DNA of 64,000 nucleotides from an uncultured Clostridia bacterium. Its GTDB lineage: Bacteria > Bacillota > Clostridia > Oscillospirales > Acutalibacteraceae. Of this stretch, positions 40,472 through 50,470 are shown piece by piece. The notes beneath the pieces were generated by a model. The model was not told the DNA's origin. It did not search any database and saw only the letters and a program-made list of their open reading frames with translations. The position numbers were made by a program, and so were the translations under genes. Numbering within the stretch: the first letter of the stretch is position 1; each line of letters begins with the position of its first letter. The stretch spans positions 302,982 to 366,981 of the forward strand of contig CANPVE010000001.1 of assembly GCA_947581635.1 (NCBI GenBank), read 5' to 3'.

Positions 40472-42808
40472 TCAGATTGTCAGCTTCTTTCCCGTGAATT
40501 TCACCTTGAAGGTTTTTCCGTTCATTGTGACCTTGAAGGAATCGTATTTTTCCGAGTACCCGGAGTTTATCATCTCAATACAGAGGCGGTTGCCCCTGCG
40601 GGTGAACTTGTAGAGATTGTATTCGCCGTCAAGGTAATCGAAATCTTCGCCGTTATCCTGATAGTGGATATATTCTCCCTCGCTACCGAACACCATGAGT
40701 TCGAGACAGTCCACTCCGTTTTCTCCGACGTAATTCATCACAGGCCACATGGGCAGCACCGCGCCGTCCCTTATGTATATGGGGCAGGTGTCGAGCGGAG
40801 CTTCGCGCAAAATTCTTGTGCCGCCCGCGAAACGTTCGCCTGTGTGGAAATCGTACCAGTTGCAGCCCTTGGGAAGGTATACGTCGCGGCTTACTCTGCC
40901 CTGGTCAACTATAGGAGCAACCATTACCCAGTCGCCGATCATGAATTGATCGTTTATTTCAAGGGTCTTTGCGTCTTTCTCGAAATTCAACACAAGAGGA
41001 CGAAATACAGGAATACCCGTTGTTTCGGCTGCGTGGAAGCAGTCGTATATATAAGGAATCAGGCGATAGCGCAGGCGGATGTATTTGCGGCATATCTCCA
41101 TAGTTCGCTTGTCAAATGCCCATGGTTCCTGGTAACGTGTACCTTTTGCGGCGTGGTTGCGGAACAATGGAGTGAAACAGCCCACCTGTGTCCAGCGGCA
41201 AAGCAATTCCGGCGTACAACTTGCGCCGAAGCCGCCTACATCGCAGCCTATGAAGGCGATACCGCTCATACCCAGACTGCAAAGCTGCGCTATGGAATAT
41301 CTCAGGTGTGACCAATGGCTCTGATTGTCGCCGGTCCATGCTGTGGTATATTTCTGTGCACCGCTGTATAAGGCCCGCGTTATAACGAATGGGCGCTTGC
41401 CGGTGTGACGTTTTAATCCGTCATATGTTGCCTTGCACATAAGCGAGCCATACACATTGTGCATTTCTCCGTGAGTGGTAGTCCTTTCCTCGTCGCTGAA
41501 CACCACGTCTTCGGGAATTTCTCCGCGGAAACTCGCCGGTTCGTTCATATCATTCCAGATGCCGGCAACGCCGTCGTCGGTCATGATGCGCTGGTTATCC
41601 GCCCACCAGTTGCGAACAGCGCGCCTGCCAAAGTCCGGAAATACCGAATCTCCCGGCCACACGACATTCTCATAAGTTTTGCCGTCCGTACTGTGAACAA
41701 AGTAGTCTTTGGCTATGCCTTCGTCATATACCGAATATCCCTCCTGCTTCTTTACGCCAGGGTCTATTATGGTGACGACTTTGAAGCCGCGTTTTCTGAG
41801 ATCTTCCAGCATCTCCTTGTGCTTTGGGTACTGTTTTTCGCCCCATGTGAACACCTTGAAATCGTCCATATAATCTATGTCGCAATACAGAACATCGCAC
41901 GGTATCTCGTTGTCGCGCATATTGTCTGCGATGGACAGGAGTTCATCGCGATTTTCGTATGACCAACGGGATTGGTGATAGCCCAGTGTCCAGAGCTGAG
42001 GCAATGGAGTAGTTCCCGTAAGGTATGTGTAGCCGCTTATCACGGATTTGATTGTACTGCCGTAAATGAAATAGTAGTCCAGGTTTCCGTCGTCTGCGGA
42101 AAAGTAGAAATATTCGCTGTTTTCCCTGCCAAGGTCGAATTGCGTACGATGGTGGTTATCGAAGAATATGCCGTAATTCACATTTTCACGGTGTACTATG
42201 AAGAACGGAATGGATTTATAAAGACTTTTCATGGACTCGTAATGCGGCTCGGGTAGATCGCTGTTCCACATCTCAAAGTCGTATCCCTTTTTATTAAGAA
42301 AGCTGTATTTGTCGCCCAAACCGTAGAAATACTCGTCGCCTTCCATGGACTTGATCACTTCGATACTGTGATGAGCGATCCCGTCAGTCAGCGCGTGTCC
42401 CTCCATGCGTGCCTGCGCCGCCGCTTCCTTGGAGATAATTGCCGCGCCTTGAGCTTCTCGTTCGCCCTTGTAATCACGGCAAATCACCGTGCCGTCAGAT
42501 TTCAGGAAATTAACTCTGAAGTTATCGTAAACATAGATAGATATTTTTGGGGTAGATATGATTATGTAGTTCCCCACCATATTAGCTATTATGTTCACCG
42601 TTTTCGATTTGTCGCCCTCTATGGCGAATGAATGGTTGCTCTCGGATTTAAACCCGCAGAATATATTAATTATCTCATCGGTTATGGCAGTGACGAATGC
42701 GGTCTTGTTTTCAAATTTAATTTTAACGCGGCTGCCCTCCACGTCAAAGCTCACAATTTTACCGTAATTCAATGACTTCAACTCCCTTGCCGGTCTTTGT
42801 ATGTACAT
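40472..42808 (-). CDS. Glycoside hydrolase family 31 alpha-glucosidase
   Basis: QLWTLGYHQSRWSY, GIWNDMNEPASF (nucleophile motif), WTGDNQSHWSHLRYSI. Exact start uncertain. Confidence 0.95.
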   Translation of the reverse strand: MYIQRPARELKSLNYGKIVSFDVEGSRVKIKFENKTAFVTAITDEIINIFCGFKSESNHSFAIEGDKSKTVNIIANMVGNYIIISTPKISIYVYDNFRVNFLKSDGTVICRDYKGEREAQGAAIISKEAAAQARMEGHALTDGIAHHSIEVIKSMEGDEYFYGLGDKYSFLNKKGYDFEMWNSDLPEPHYESMKSLYKSIPFFIVHRENVNYGIFFDNHHRTQFDLGRENSEYFYFSADDGNLDYYFIYGSTIKSVISGYTYLTGTTPLPQLWTLGYHQSRWSYENRDELLSIADNMRDNEIPCDVLYCDIDYMDDFKVFTWGEKQYPKHKEMLEDLRKRGFKVVTIIDPGVKKQEGYSVYDEGIAKDYFVHSTDGKTYENVVWPGDSVFPDFGRRAVRNWWADNQRIMTDDGVAGIWNDMNEPASFRGEIPEDVVFSDEERTTTHGEMHNVYGSLMCKATYDGLKRHTGKRPFVITRALYSGAQKYTTAWTGDNQSHWSHLRYSIAQLCSLGMSGIAFIGCDVGGFGASCTPELLCRWTQVGCFTPLFRNHAAKGTRYQEPWAFDKRTMEICRKYIRLRYRLIPYIYDCFHAAETTGIPVFRPLVLNFEKDAKTLEINDQFMIGDWVMVAPIVDQGRVSRDVYLPKGCNWYDFHTGERFAGGTRILREAPLDTCPIYIRDGAVLPMWPVMNYVGENGVDCLELMVFGSEGEYIHYQDNGEDFDYLDGEYNLYKFTRRGNRLCIEMINSGYSEKYDSFKVTMNGKTFKVKFTGKKLTI

Positions 42809-43013
42809 TTATTGGTTAAAAGCGAACAGATGTACTGCCGCACCGATAATTATACCAAAAATATCTTATAATATCAAGAAATTCAACGCTGTATTATATA
42901 TAAAATTTATTAAAAACCCTTGCATAATTAATGTCACTTTTGTTAATAATAGTTTTGTCAAATCAATCTTTTTGTTTATATTAACGGTATTGCAGATTTT
43001 AAAAAAATAACTC

Positions 43014-43042
43014 TTGACATTGGGGAGCGGATGTAATATAAT
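43014..43042 (+). promoter_or_regulatory. Consensus sigma-A promoter of the tRNA-fMet gene
   Basis: TTGACA - 17 nt - TATAAT, both perfect consensus, 36 bp upstream of the tRNA. Confidence 0.85.
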
Positions 43043-43077
43043 ACTTAAGCAATCGGGACAGCCGATTGGGACGATAT

Positions 43078-43154
<77 letters not shown>

Positions 43155-43185
43155 TGGATGGCGGTCGGAATAGATACCGTCTTTA

Positions 43186-43221
43186 AAAAACCCAGATACC
43201 ACAACGGTTTCTGGGTTTTTT
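43186..43221 (+). terminator. Rho-independent terminator downstream of tRNA-fMet
   Basis: aacccagataccacaacggtttctgggtttttttg. Confidence 0.75.
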
Positions 43222-43406
43222 TGTGCCTAAAAAAGCAGTGCAAAAAATATGTGCCATCCCCAAAAATCGAGGGGTTGAGATAACTTGAACTATTGCTGCC
43301 CGATATGACTTGATTTTTATATTGCCATGATATAATATTTAATTAAATAATAGCTGATGATTGAAACATCAGCGCGGAATAAAATTATAGAGGGAGAAAT
43401 TATAGG

Positions 43407-44189
43407 ATGGAAACATTAGTTATGGAAAAACTAAAAGAAGTAAAAAAACTTGAAAATGTCGCAAAGCTGGAAAGCGACCATAAAGAAGAACAAGTGAAAA
43501 TTTTGCAGGAAATAGGGGCAGAACTTATCAATGAATACATAATTAAAGTTGGAGCTCTGACCATTGAACCGTTACTTGTTGAAGCTTATTATTATCACCA
43601 AGATAAATTTCCGGATCTTTCAGTGCATGCTGCAAGAAAAAACGGGAAAATAGCACAACAGGCTCATGAGAGACAACAAAAGAATTTGAATAAATTATAT
43701 GTACACTGTCCAAATGGCAGCGGCATTGATGTTTGTCTGACGGACAGCGATGAATATTATCTGTCTTTTTTAATCAAAAATGCCATTGTAAATAATCAGT
43801 GGAAGACACAGTTAGAAATAGCGGATGAGCTATGTGGACGATGCGGTCGATGCAAAGAGGTTACAGATTGTATATACAACAATGACCATGTTTTATATAA
43901 AAGAGATCAGCCCCGAAACAGTAAAGTCATATATTTACCGCGTAAAGGTATATCTGGAGATTTTGCCTGCTTGCCTTTAGCGGCATTGCCCTTAGACAAA
44001 ATATTGGATTATGATTTTACACTCCCTAATGGCTATCAAAAGCAGTGGAGAACAGCAGTATATGCTTTGGTAAAAGAAAATATGGATGAAGAAAAAGCAC
44101 GTCAACTGGTGAAAAATAAACAATTATCAAATTCTCAAATCCAAGAAAAATATTGGATGCTTGCAAAAGAAACATTGGCAAACAATTAA
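43407..44189 (+). CDS. Uncharacterised 260-aa protein on the islet
   Basis: RBS agggagaaattatagg; ELINEYIIKVGALTIEPLLVEAYYYHQDKFPDLSVH...LNKLYVHCPNGSGIDVCLTDSDEYYLSFLIK...LCGRCGRC. Family not identified; AT-rich compared with neighbours. Confidence 0.75.
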   Translation: METLVMEKLKEVKKLENVAKLESDHKEEQVKILQEIGAELINEYIIKVGALTIEPLLVEAYYYHQDKFPDLSVHAARKNGKIAQQAHERQQKNLNKLYVHCPNGSGIDVCLTDSDEYYLSFLIKNAIVNNQWKTQLEIADELCGRCGRCKEVTDCIYNNDHVLYKRDQPRNSKVIYLPRKGISGDFACLPLAALPLDKILDYDFTLPNGYQKQWRTAVYALVKENMDEEKARQLVKNKQLSNSQIQEKYWMLAKETLANN

Positions 44190-44563
44190 AAGGAAAAAAC
44201 TGCGGCGAATATAGACAAATAGTCCTGTGAAACCGTGGCTTCTGATAAAAAGGAATGAACATAGTGAAATGCTGCTCACAAAATACGGATGGTATTTGGA
44301 GTATGTTCACATAGGGGGGTACAAATCGGCGTAGATGCAGTAAAATACTTATTATAGAAGAAAGTGCAACAGAGTTATCTATTCCGAAATGGGAGACCGA
44401 TTGATCGTAAGCGCACAAATAGGAGGTAGTTTTAATATCGAAAAGACATCGGTCATGCAGTTAAGTTGCGATGTGTCTTTCTTGACATGGTATATCTCCG
44501 TAATCTGTGGGGTACTGTGGTCAAACAAATTTGCCACTTGGCACATAATTTTTATTCGGATTA

Positions 44564-44592
44564 TTGATTTTTTGGCATTTATATACTATACT
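44564..44592 (+). promoter_or_regulatory. Putative promoter for the bile-salt-hydrolase-like gene
   Basis: TTGATT - 17 nt - TATACT. Confidence 0.45.
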
Positions 44593-44658
44593 ATACAAAG
44601 ACGGTTCTGTCACAACTTTATATCGTCTAAAATAATTAAGAGTATGGAGAGAATAATC

Positions 44659-45630
44659 ATGTGTACTGCAGCCACATATAAAACGAGAGACCATTATTTC
44701 GGTCGAAATCTTGATTATGAGTTTGCCTACCATCAAACCGTTACGATAACGCCGCGAAACTACCCGTTTCGTTTTCGGCGCGTAGACGAAATGCGCAGCC
44801 ACTATGCCATGATCGGCATGGCATTTGTGCAAGAGGGATACCCACTCTACTATGACGCCACCAATGAAAAAGGACTCAGCATAGCAGGACTGAATTTTCC
44901 CGGTAACGCCGAGTATCGGTGTGAAATGCCGTGCAAGGACAACATCACGCCGTTTGAGCTGATCCCTTGGATATTGGGACAGTGCGCGGCGGTCAGCGAA
45001 GCACGCGAAAAGCTCGCGCGGCTTAACCTGCTTAAGGAAGATTTCAGCCCACAGTTACCGCTTTCTCCGCTGCACTGGATGATTTCGGATCAAAACGAAA
45101 GCATCGTGGTGGAATCGGTGCAGGACGGGCTAAAAGTCTACGATAACCCGGTTGGAGTTTTGACAAACAATCCATGTTTTGACTATCATATGACCAATCT
45201 GGCGAATTACATGGCTCTGTCTCCTGCCGATCCGGAAAATCACTTTACGGATAAGATGGTTTTAAAGCCCTATAGCCGAGGAATGGGTGGACTTGGACTG
45301 CCGGGCGATCTTTCTTCGGCATCGCGGTTTATCAAAGCAGCTTTTACACGGCTCAATTCCCGCTCGGGTACATCGGAATCAGAAAGCGTGAGCCAGTTTT
45401 TCCATATTCTCGCTTCGGTTGCTCAGCAGCGGGGCTGCTGCAAGGTTGAGCACGGTTATGAATACACGATTTACTCATCCTGCTGCAACACGAATAAGGG
45501 AATTTACTACTACACCACATATGAGAACAGCCAGATCACCGGCGTGGATATGCACCGGGAAAATCTTGACAAAGCAGATTTGATTAACTATCCGCTTATC
45601 GAGGGGCAGCAGATTCGTATGCAGAATTAA
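44659..45630 (+). CDS. bsh: Choloylglycine hydrolase family protein, probable bile salt hydrolase
   Basis: MCTAATYKTRDHYFGRNLDYEF (Cys2 Ntn nucleophile, Arg16, Asp19), NEKGLSIAGLNFPGNAEY, LHWMISDQNESIVVES, GVLTNNPCFDYHMTNL, GLPGDLSSASRFIKAAF. ATG at 44659 preceded by ggagag. Confidence 0.92.
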   Translation: MCTAATYKTRDHYFGRNLDYEFAYHQTVTITPRNYPFRFRRVDEMRSHYAMIGMAFVQEGYPLYYDATNEKGLSIAGLNFPGNAEYRCEMPCKDNITPFELIPWILGQCAAVSEAREKLARLNLLKEDFSPQLPLSPLHWMISDQNESIVVESVQDGLKVYDNPVGVLTNNPCFDYHMTNLANYMALSPADPENHFTDKMVLKPYSRGMGGLGLPGDLSSASRFIKAAFTRLNSRSGTSESESVSQFFHILASVAQQRGCCKVEHGYEYTIYSSCCNTNKGIYYYTTYENSQITGVDMHRENLDKADLINYPLIEGQQIRMQN

Positions 45631-45681
45631 GCGGTTCATCGCATGATTCCACAGTAATCAAAACGCAAAGGAGCAATTGTT

Positions 45682-46242
45682 ATGAAATTTCTGAGACAAC
45701 ATGCGAATAGCATCATTTTATGCCTGTTTGAGATTTTGGTCGGCATTTTGCTGCTGATCAATCCCGTTAAATTCACCACTGCGATCGTCACAGTGTTCGG
45801 GATCGTTTTAATCATGATCGGGGTAATTTGTGTACTTAGTTATTTCCGTTCGGAAGCAGTCCAAGCTGCTGCAAGTCAGTCGCTTTCCAAAGGGTTGCTT
45901 GCGCTTACCGTCGGCATATTCTGTACAGTTCGGTCAAGTTGGTTCATTACTGTATTCCCCGCTGTTGCAATCATTTACGGCGTAGCAGTGCTGATGGCCG
46001 GTCTGGTTAAGATCCAGTGGGCGGTGGATCTGATTCGCCTGAAGCTTGGAAGATGGGTCTTGCCGGCAGTGAGCGCGGCGATCTCTGTGATTTGTGGCGT
46101 TATCATTTTAAATAATCCGTTTGGCGCCACGGTTGTTTTATGGATCTTCACAGGGATTTCTCTGATTGTAGAAGCGGCGCTTGATATTATCGCTCTGTTT
46201 TTGATCTCCACATTTTCCGGACAGGAACAGGTCTCCCGTTGA
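45682..46242 (+). CDS. HdeD/DUF308-family membrane protein
   Basis: 186 aa, six hydrophobic segments; ILVGILLLINPVKFTTAIVTVFGIVLIMIGVICVLSYF; second half repeats the pattern (GVIILNNPFGATVVLWIFTGISLIVEAALDI); aaggag RBS. Confidence 0.85.
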   Translation: MKFLRQHANSIILCLFEILVGILLLINPVKFTTAIVTVFGIVLIMIGVICVLSYFRSEAVQAAASQSLSKGLLALTVGIFCTVRSSWFITVFPAVAIIYGVAVLMAGLVKIQWAVDLIRLKLGRWVLPAVSAAISVICGVIILNNPFGATVVLWIFTGISLIVEAALDIIALFLISTFSGQEQVSR

Positions 46243-46453
46243 TCGTTCAAAAGCAGTGATCTGGAATTGGCCCCGGATAAAGAGCGAATCTGTTTATAGT
46301 AATCCACCATTGACGCGTTACCGTAAGAGCGGTATTCTCCGTAGGTCAATGGGATCACAGGCACCTGAAAATATCTCTTGTGACATGATTAATAGCATCG
46401 CTCGTTGTAATCTGATTTATCCTGATTTAATTGAAGTTTAGTATCAAATCACC

Positions 46454-46495
46454 CATAACCCGAAGGTTGTTGGTTCAAATCCAGTTCCGCAACCA
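46454..46495 (+). pseudogene. Degenerate duplicate of the tRNA-fMet 3' half (attR-like scar or tRNA remnant)
   Basis: cataacccgaaggttgttggttcaaatccagttccgcaacca versus tRNA cataacccgaaggtcgttggttcaaatccagctcccgcaacca. Confidence 0.85.
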
Positions 46496-46503
46496 TGATG
46501 AAT

Positions 46504-46550
46504 GCCGAATTTATGCCATTTCGCATAGATTCGGCTGTTTTCTTTTTTTC
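46504..46550 (+). terminator. Rho-independent terminator directly after the tRNA 3' fragment
   Basis: gccgaatttatgc-catttc-gcatagattcggc then tgttttctttttttc. Confidence 0.85.
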
Positions 46551-46905
46551 TATTTTTGTTCACAACTCATCAATCAGTGATTGAAATCCGTTTTTCAAAG
46601 TCATAAAGAGTTGTTTAACTCCCGTTAAGATCAGATTGTATATAAAGTAAACGGAAACCGTATATAGCAAGATTAAAATCTGCTTTGTCGGACAAAAAAT
46701 AAGTACCTCCCCTTTGACTAAACTCACGCCGTTTTTTGGATTGCAAAAATAAATGCTGTTGCAGTGTTTTTTGATTCGGCCAAGCAAAGCGCCCTGAGAA
46801 CACCATAAGCAAAATATAAAAATTTAAAATATTTTAAGTAATTTTAAGTTGTGCGTATTACAATGGCCACATAAAGTGAAGGTGAAGAGGAAAGGTGATA
46901 TAAAA

Positions 46906-47838
46906 ATGATTGAGTTTTTGAAAAAGCCTTTTGCGTATGCGGCGGTATTTGCCGTTATGTTGATCTCTGCGAACGTATATGTTCTGCTGAGAACCTATCT
47001 GATACCGTCGGTCGAGAGATATTCTCCCCACACACCCAATACTTCATTGTATGAGAGCGTCACAGAAAATGAAGATTCGGATTCAAGTGCGGAAGGAGCG
47101 GTGATTACCGATAATTCATATTCGGACGGCAACGTAAATATAAGCATAAGTACACTGAGATTGTATGACACCGATATATACGTTGCCGAGGCTGTTTTGT
47201 CCTCACCCGGGTATCTTAAAACCGCGCTGGCGGACGATACATTTGGAAGAAATATCACCCAAAAAACCTCTGAGACCGCTCGGGCCAATGGAGCGATATT
47301 GGCGGTCAACGGCGATTATTACGGTGCGAACAGCAGAGGCTATGTAATAAAAAACGGCGTTCTATATCGCGATACGGTGCGCAGAGATTCACAGTACGAT
47401 GACCTTGCAATTTACAGCGACGGCTCGTTCGGCATAATCAACGAGGGTACCGTGAGTGCGCAGGAGCTTGTAAACAGCGGCGTGGTGAATCTCTTCGCAT
47501 TTGGGCCGACGCTGGTTTCAGAGGGTGAAATCACGGTCTCGCAAGATGATGAAGTAGGCAAAGCTATGGCGAACAATCCGAGAACGGCTGTCGGGATAAT
47601 TGATAATCTGCACTACATCATATTGGTGTCGGACGGCAGAACCCGCGAGAGCGAGGGACTTTCGCTCTATCAATTGGCGGAGGTAATGCGACAGCGCGGC
47701 TGCAAAATCGCGTACAATCTGGACGGCGGAGGATCCTCAACAATGTATTTCAACGGAAAAGTAATCAACAACCCCACAACTAATGGCAGAAAAATATCGG
47801 AAAGGGCAGTGAGCGATATTGTATATATTGGACGCTGA
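46906..47838 (+). CDS. Phosphodiester glycosidase (NAGPA/DUF2233) family exported protein
   Basis: TM anchor; AILAVNGDYYGANSRGYVIKNG, FAFGPTLVSEGE, NPRTAVGI, YNLDGGGSSTMYFNGKVINNP. ATG at 46906. Confidence 0.9.
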   Translation: MIEFLKKPFAYAAVFAVMLISANVYVLLRTYLIPSVERYSPHTPNTSLYESVTENEDSDSSAEGAVITDNSYSDGNVNISISTLRLYDTDIYVAEAVLSSPGYLKTALADDTFGRNITQKTSETARANGAILAVNGDYYGANSRGYVIKNGVLYRDTVRRDSQYDDLAIYSDGSFGIINEGTVSAQELVNSGVVNLFAFGPTLVSEGEITVSQDDEVGKAMANNPRTAVGIIDNLHYIILVSDGRTRESEGLSLYQLAEVMRQRGCKIAYNLDGGGSSTMYFNGKVINNPTTNGRKISERAVSDIVYIGR

Positions 47839-47848
47839 TAACAGAAAT

Positions 47849-48340
47849 ATGAACAACACAAATAACGTAGGGCGGGATAATTATTCTCAAAGTGTGAGAG
47901 AAACATCAAACGCTGACACAACAAGGAACGGCTTTCGCACAAAGAGCGCCCTTTTGAGGCGAAAATGTTCAAAGACGGCGTTGGTTTATTTGCTGGTGTC
48001 GGTGTTCTGTGTGATATTCTGCTTAATTTACGAGCGATTCAGCTATGGTCAATACGCCGACTGCATGAGGCTGATGTTCCTGCCACCGCTGGCGGGAGGA
48101 GCGCTGCCGTTTGAAATTCTGGCACATTCGGGCAGTTGGCGCCGCTTGTCGCGCGTCAGCTATAATCTGTGGAATTCCGGAATCGCGGTGCTGGTTAGCG
48201 GCTGTTTGATCAAGGGAATAATTGAGATATCCGGAAGGGCGTCGGATTACGATATGTTATACTGGATAGTCGGAATCTCTATGCTCGCGTCGGCGCTACT
48301 TATTCAGATTTTTGGACACGGTGAAAATTTAAAAAATTGA
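47849..48340 (+). CDS. Hypothetical membrane protein (~163 aa)
   Basis: Four hydrophobic segments; follows the upstream gene immediately. Confidence 0.65.
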   Translation: MNNTNNVGRDNYSQSVRETSNADTTRNGFRTKSALLRRKCSKTALVYLLVSVFCVIFCLIYERFSYGQYADCMRLMFLPPLAGGALPFEILAHSGSWRRLSRVSYNLWNSGIAVLVSGCLIKGIIEISGRASDYDMLYWIVGISMLASALLIQIFGHGENLKN

Positions 48341-48359
48341 TTTATAATTTATATTATCG

Positions 48360-48436
48360 GCAATCCAAGCAAGTGTCCGGACAAGTTGGGCTAGACGGCA
48401 GGCGTCTCCTTTTGTCCTCCTGTTTGCTTGGATTGC
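48360..48436. other. Long nested hairpin, candidate structured RNA or complex terminator
   Basis: 13-bp perfect outer arms gcaatccaagcaa/ttgcttggattgc, middle ggacaa/ttgtcc, inner agacg-gcagg-cgtct. Confidence 0.6.
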
Positions 48437-48538
48437 TTTATATTACCGTAAAAGTATAAATGTAATTTTTCAGCATCCGATATTGTGTTGTTATGTCGGA
48501 ATCCGGATCCGTCGTCTGTTAAAATTTGCAAAATATAC

Positions 48539-48567
48539 TTGATGTGACGTGATTGTTATTGTATAAT
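48539..48567 (+). promoter_or_regulatory. Putative sigma-A promoter for the phosphohexomutase
   Basis: TTGATG - 17 nt - TATAAT. Confidence 0.6.
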
Positions 48568-48616
48568 AATACAAGATGCCGTTTGGTCGAGTTTATTTTT
48601 GAAAGGAACAGTGACA

Positions 48617-50137
48617 ATGGATAAATTCTGGAAACAATTTAAGAGTGGGACCGACATTCGAGGAGTGGCCGTTGAAGGGGTTGAGGGCGAACCGCTCAAT
48701 TTAACAGACGATGTGGTGGCTTCAATGGCGGGCGCGTTCCTGATATGGCTGTCGCAAAGAACCGGCAAGGCTGTCAACGAGTTGAAAATTGCGGTGGGTC
48801 ACGACAGCAGAATCTCCGCCGGGAGAATACGTCGCGCGGTGGTGAATGCGATGGCGGACGGAGGCGCTCATGTTCTTGACTGCGGACTTTCTTCCACGCC
48901 CGCAATGTTCATGATAACGCTGGACAAAGAATGTGACGGTTCTGTTCAAATCACGGCCAGCCATCACCCGTACCATCGGAACGGGCTTAAATTTTTTACA
49001 CCGCACGGCGGCCTGGACGGCTGCGACATTGATGCTATCCTCGGTTTATGCGACGACGGCAAACAGCCCGAACAACACGGCGGCGGAATCGTTGACAATG
49101 TGGATTATATGAAAGAATATGCCGCGCATTTGCGCAAAAGAATCTGTGATGGTGTGAACAACAGCGATAATTACGACAAACCGCTGGAGGGTTTCCACAT
49201 TGTTGTGGACGCAGGCAACGGCGTCGGCGGATTTTATGCGTACGATGTTCTTGAACCTCTCGGCGCAGATATATCAGGCAGCGTATATTTGGAGCCTGAC
49301 GGTATGTTCCCTAACCATATTCCGAATCCTGAGGACAAGCAGGCGATGAAGTCAATTTGTGGCGCCGTGCTCGGTTCAAAAGCGGATTTGGGAGTTATCT
49401 TTGATACAGACGTAGACAGGGGAGGAGCAGTAGACAGTTCGGGAGAGGAGATAAATCGCAACCGGCTTGTTGCGCTGGCCTCGGAAATCGCACTTGAAAA
49501 TTGCCCGGGAGGCACTGTAGTGACCGATTCAACCACCTCGGCGGGCTTGAAAAAATTCATCGAAGGTACGCTTGGAGGCGTGCATTACCGTTATCGCAGA
49601 GGTTACAGAAATGTGATTAACCGCGCTATTGAGCTTAATGAGCAGGGAATAGATTGTCCGCTTGCCATTGAGACCAGCGGTCACGCCGCATTTAAGCAGA
49701 ATTATTTCCTGGATGACGGCGCGTATCTCGTCACTGAGATAATCATTAAAATGGCAAAGCTGCAAGCAGAGGGAAGGACGATCGCCGACCTTACCGCCGA
49801 TTTGGAGCAGCCGCTCGAAGAAAGCGAACTTCGATTCAGAATAAAGTGCGAGGATTTCCGAGAGTACGGTGAAAAGGTGCTTGACGACCTCGAGAAATAC
49901 GCGCAGTCCCAGGAAGATTGGCTCATTGCCGACGATAACAGGGAGGGAATCCGTGTTTCATTTGAGAGGGAGCAGGGCTGGTTCCTGCTTCGCCTGAGCG
50001 TACACGATCCGATAATGCCTCTCAATTTGGAGAGTATGAAGGCGGGCGGCTGTAGGGAGATCGCCGTAAAACTGTATGAATTCCTAAAAGAGTGCGGTGA
50101 CCTTGATCTTTCAGCGATAGAAAAATATATAAGATGA
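48617..50137 (+). CDS. Phosphomannomutase/phosphoglucomutase
   Basis: GTDIRGVAVEG, VGHDSRISAGRI, ITASHHPYHRNGLKFF (phosphoserine loop), FDTDVDRGGAVD, ETSGHAAFKQNYFLDDGAYL. Confidence 0.93.
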   Translation: MDKFWKQFKSGTDIRGVAVEGVEGEPLNLTDDVVASMAGAFLIWLSQRTGKAVNELKIAVGHDSRISAGRIRRAVVNAMADGGAHVLDCGLSSTPAMFMITLDKECDGSVQITASHHPYHRNGLKFFTPHGGLDGCDIDAILGLCDDGKQPEQHGGGIVDNVDYMKEYAAHLRKRICDGVNNSDNYDKPLEGFHIVVDAGNGVGGFYAYDVLEPLGADISGSVYLEPDGMFPNHIPNPEDKQAMKSICGAVLGSKADLGVIFDTDVDRGGAVDSSGEEINRNRLVALASEIALENCPGGTVVTDSTTSAGLKKFIEGTLGGVHYRYRRGYRNVINRAIELNEQGIDCPLAIETSGHAAFKQNYFLDDGAYLVTEIIIKMAKLQAEGRTIADLTADLEQPLEESELRFRIKCEDFREYGEKVLDDLEKYAQSQEDWLIADDNREGIRVSFEREQGWFLLRLSVHDPIMPLNLESMKAGGCREIAVKLYEFLKECGDLDLSAIEKYIR

Positions 50138-50157
50138 ACAAAGGGCGGTGATCCGTC

Positions 50158-50379
50158 TTGAAAGACAGGATGCTGGTTATCCGAGCGCTTACAGCAGCGG
50201 TTGCTGTGATTGGAGTAATAATGCTGATCAGTGGAATTTTGCTGCGAAATTTGGACGAGGCGGGCAAAACGATTCCCGAAAAGGCACAGATGCCCGAGGA
50301 ATACATCGAGGAATTTTTCTCGCATGAGGACGAGACACCAAACATCGAGGATTATATGGAACCTGAATGGCAAAATTAA
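50158..50379 (+). CDS. Small single-TM hypothetical protein (73 aa)
   Basis: TTG start preceded by agggcggtgatccg; one TM helix and acidic tail. Confidence 0.55.
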   Translation: MKDRMLVIRALTAAVAVIGVIMLISGILLRNLDEAGKTIPEKAQMPEEYIEEFFSHEDETPNIEDYMEPEWQN

Positions 50380-50470
50380 TCATTGGGGAAGGGGAACGCA
50401 GCAAAAAGGCTTCGCAAAGCGGACCGTTGCGCTGTTCATTGTTAAGTAAAAGATAAGGAGAGTGAGTAAC

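Larger units (their letters stand above)
43155..46495. mobile_element. Putative tRNA-fMet-associated genomic islet (no integrase retained)
   Basis: Left end abuts intact tRNA-fMet; right end has a ~43-bp degenerate duplicate of the tRNA 3' half (46454-46495). Confidence 0.6.
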
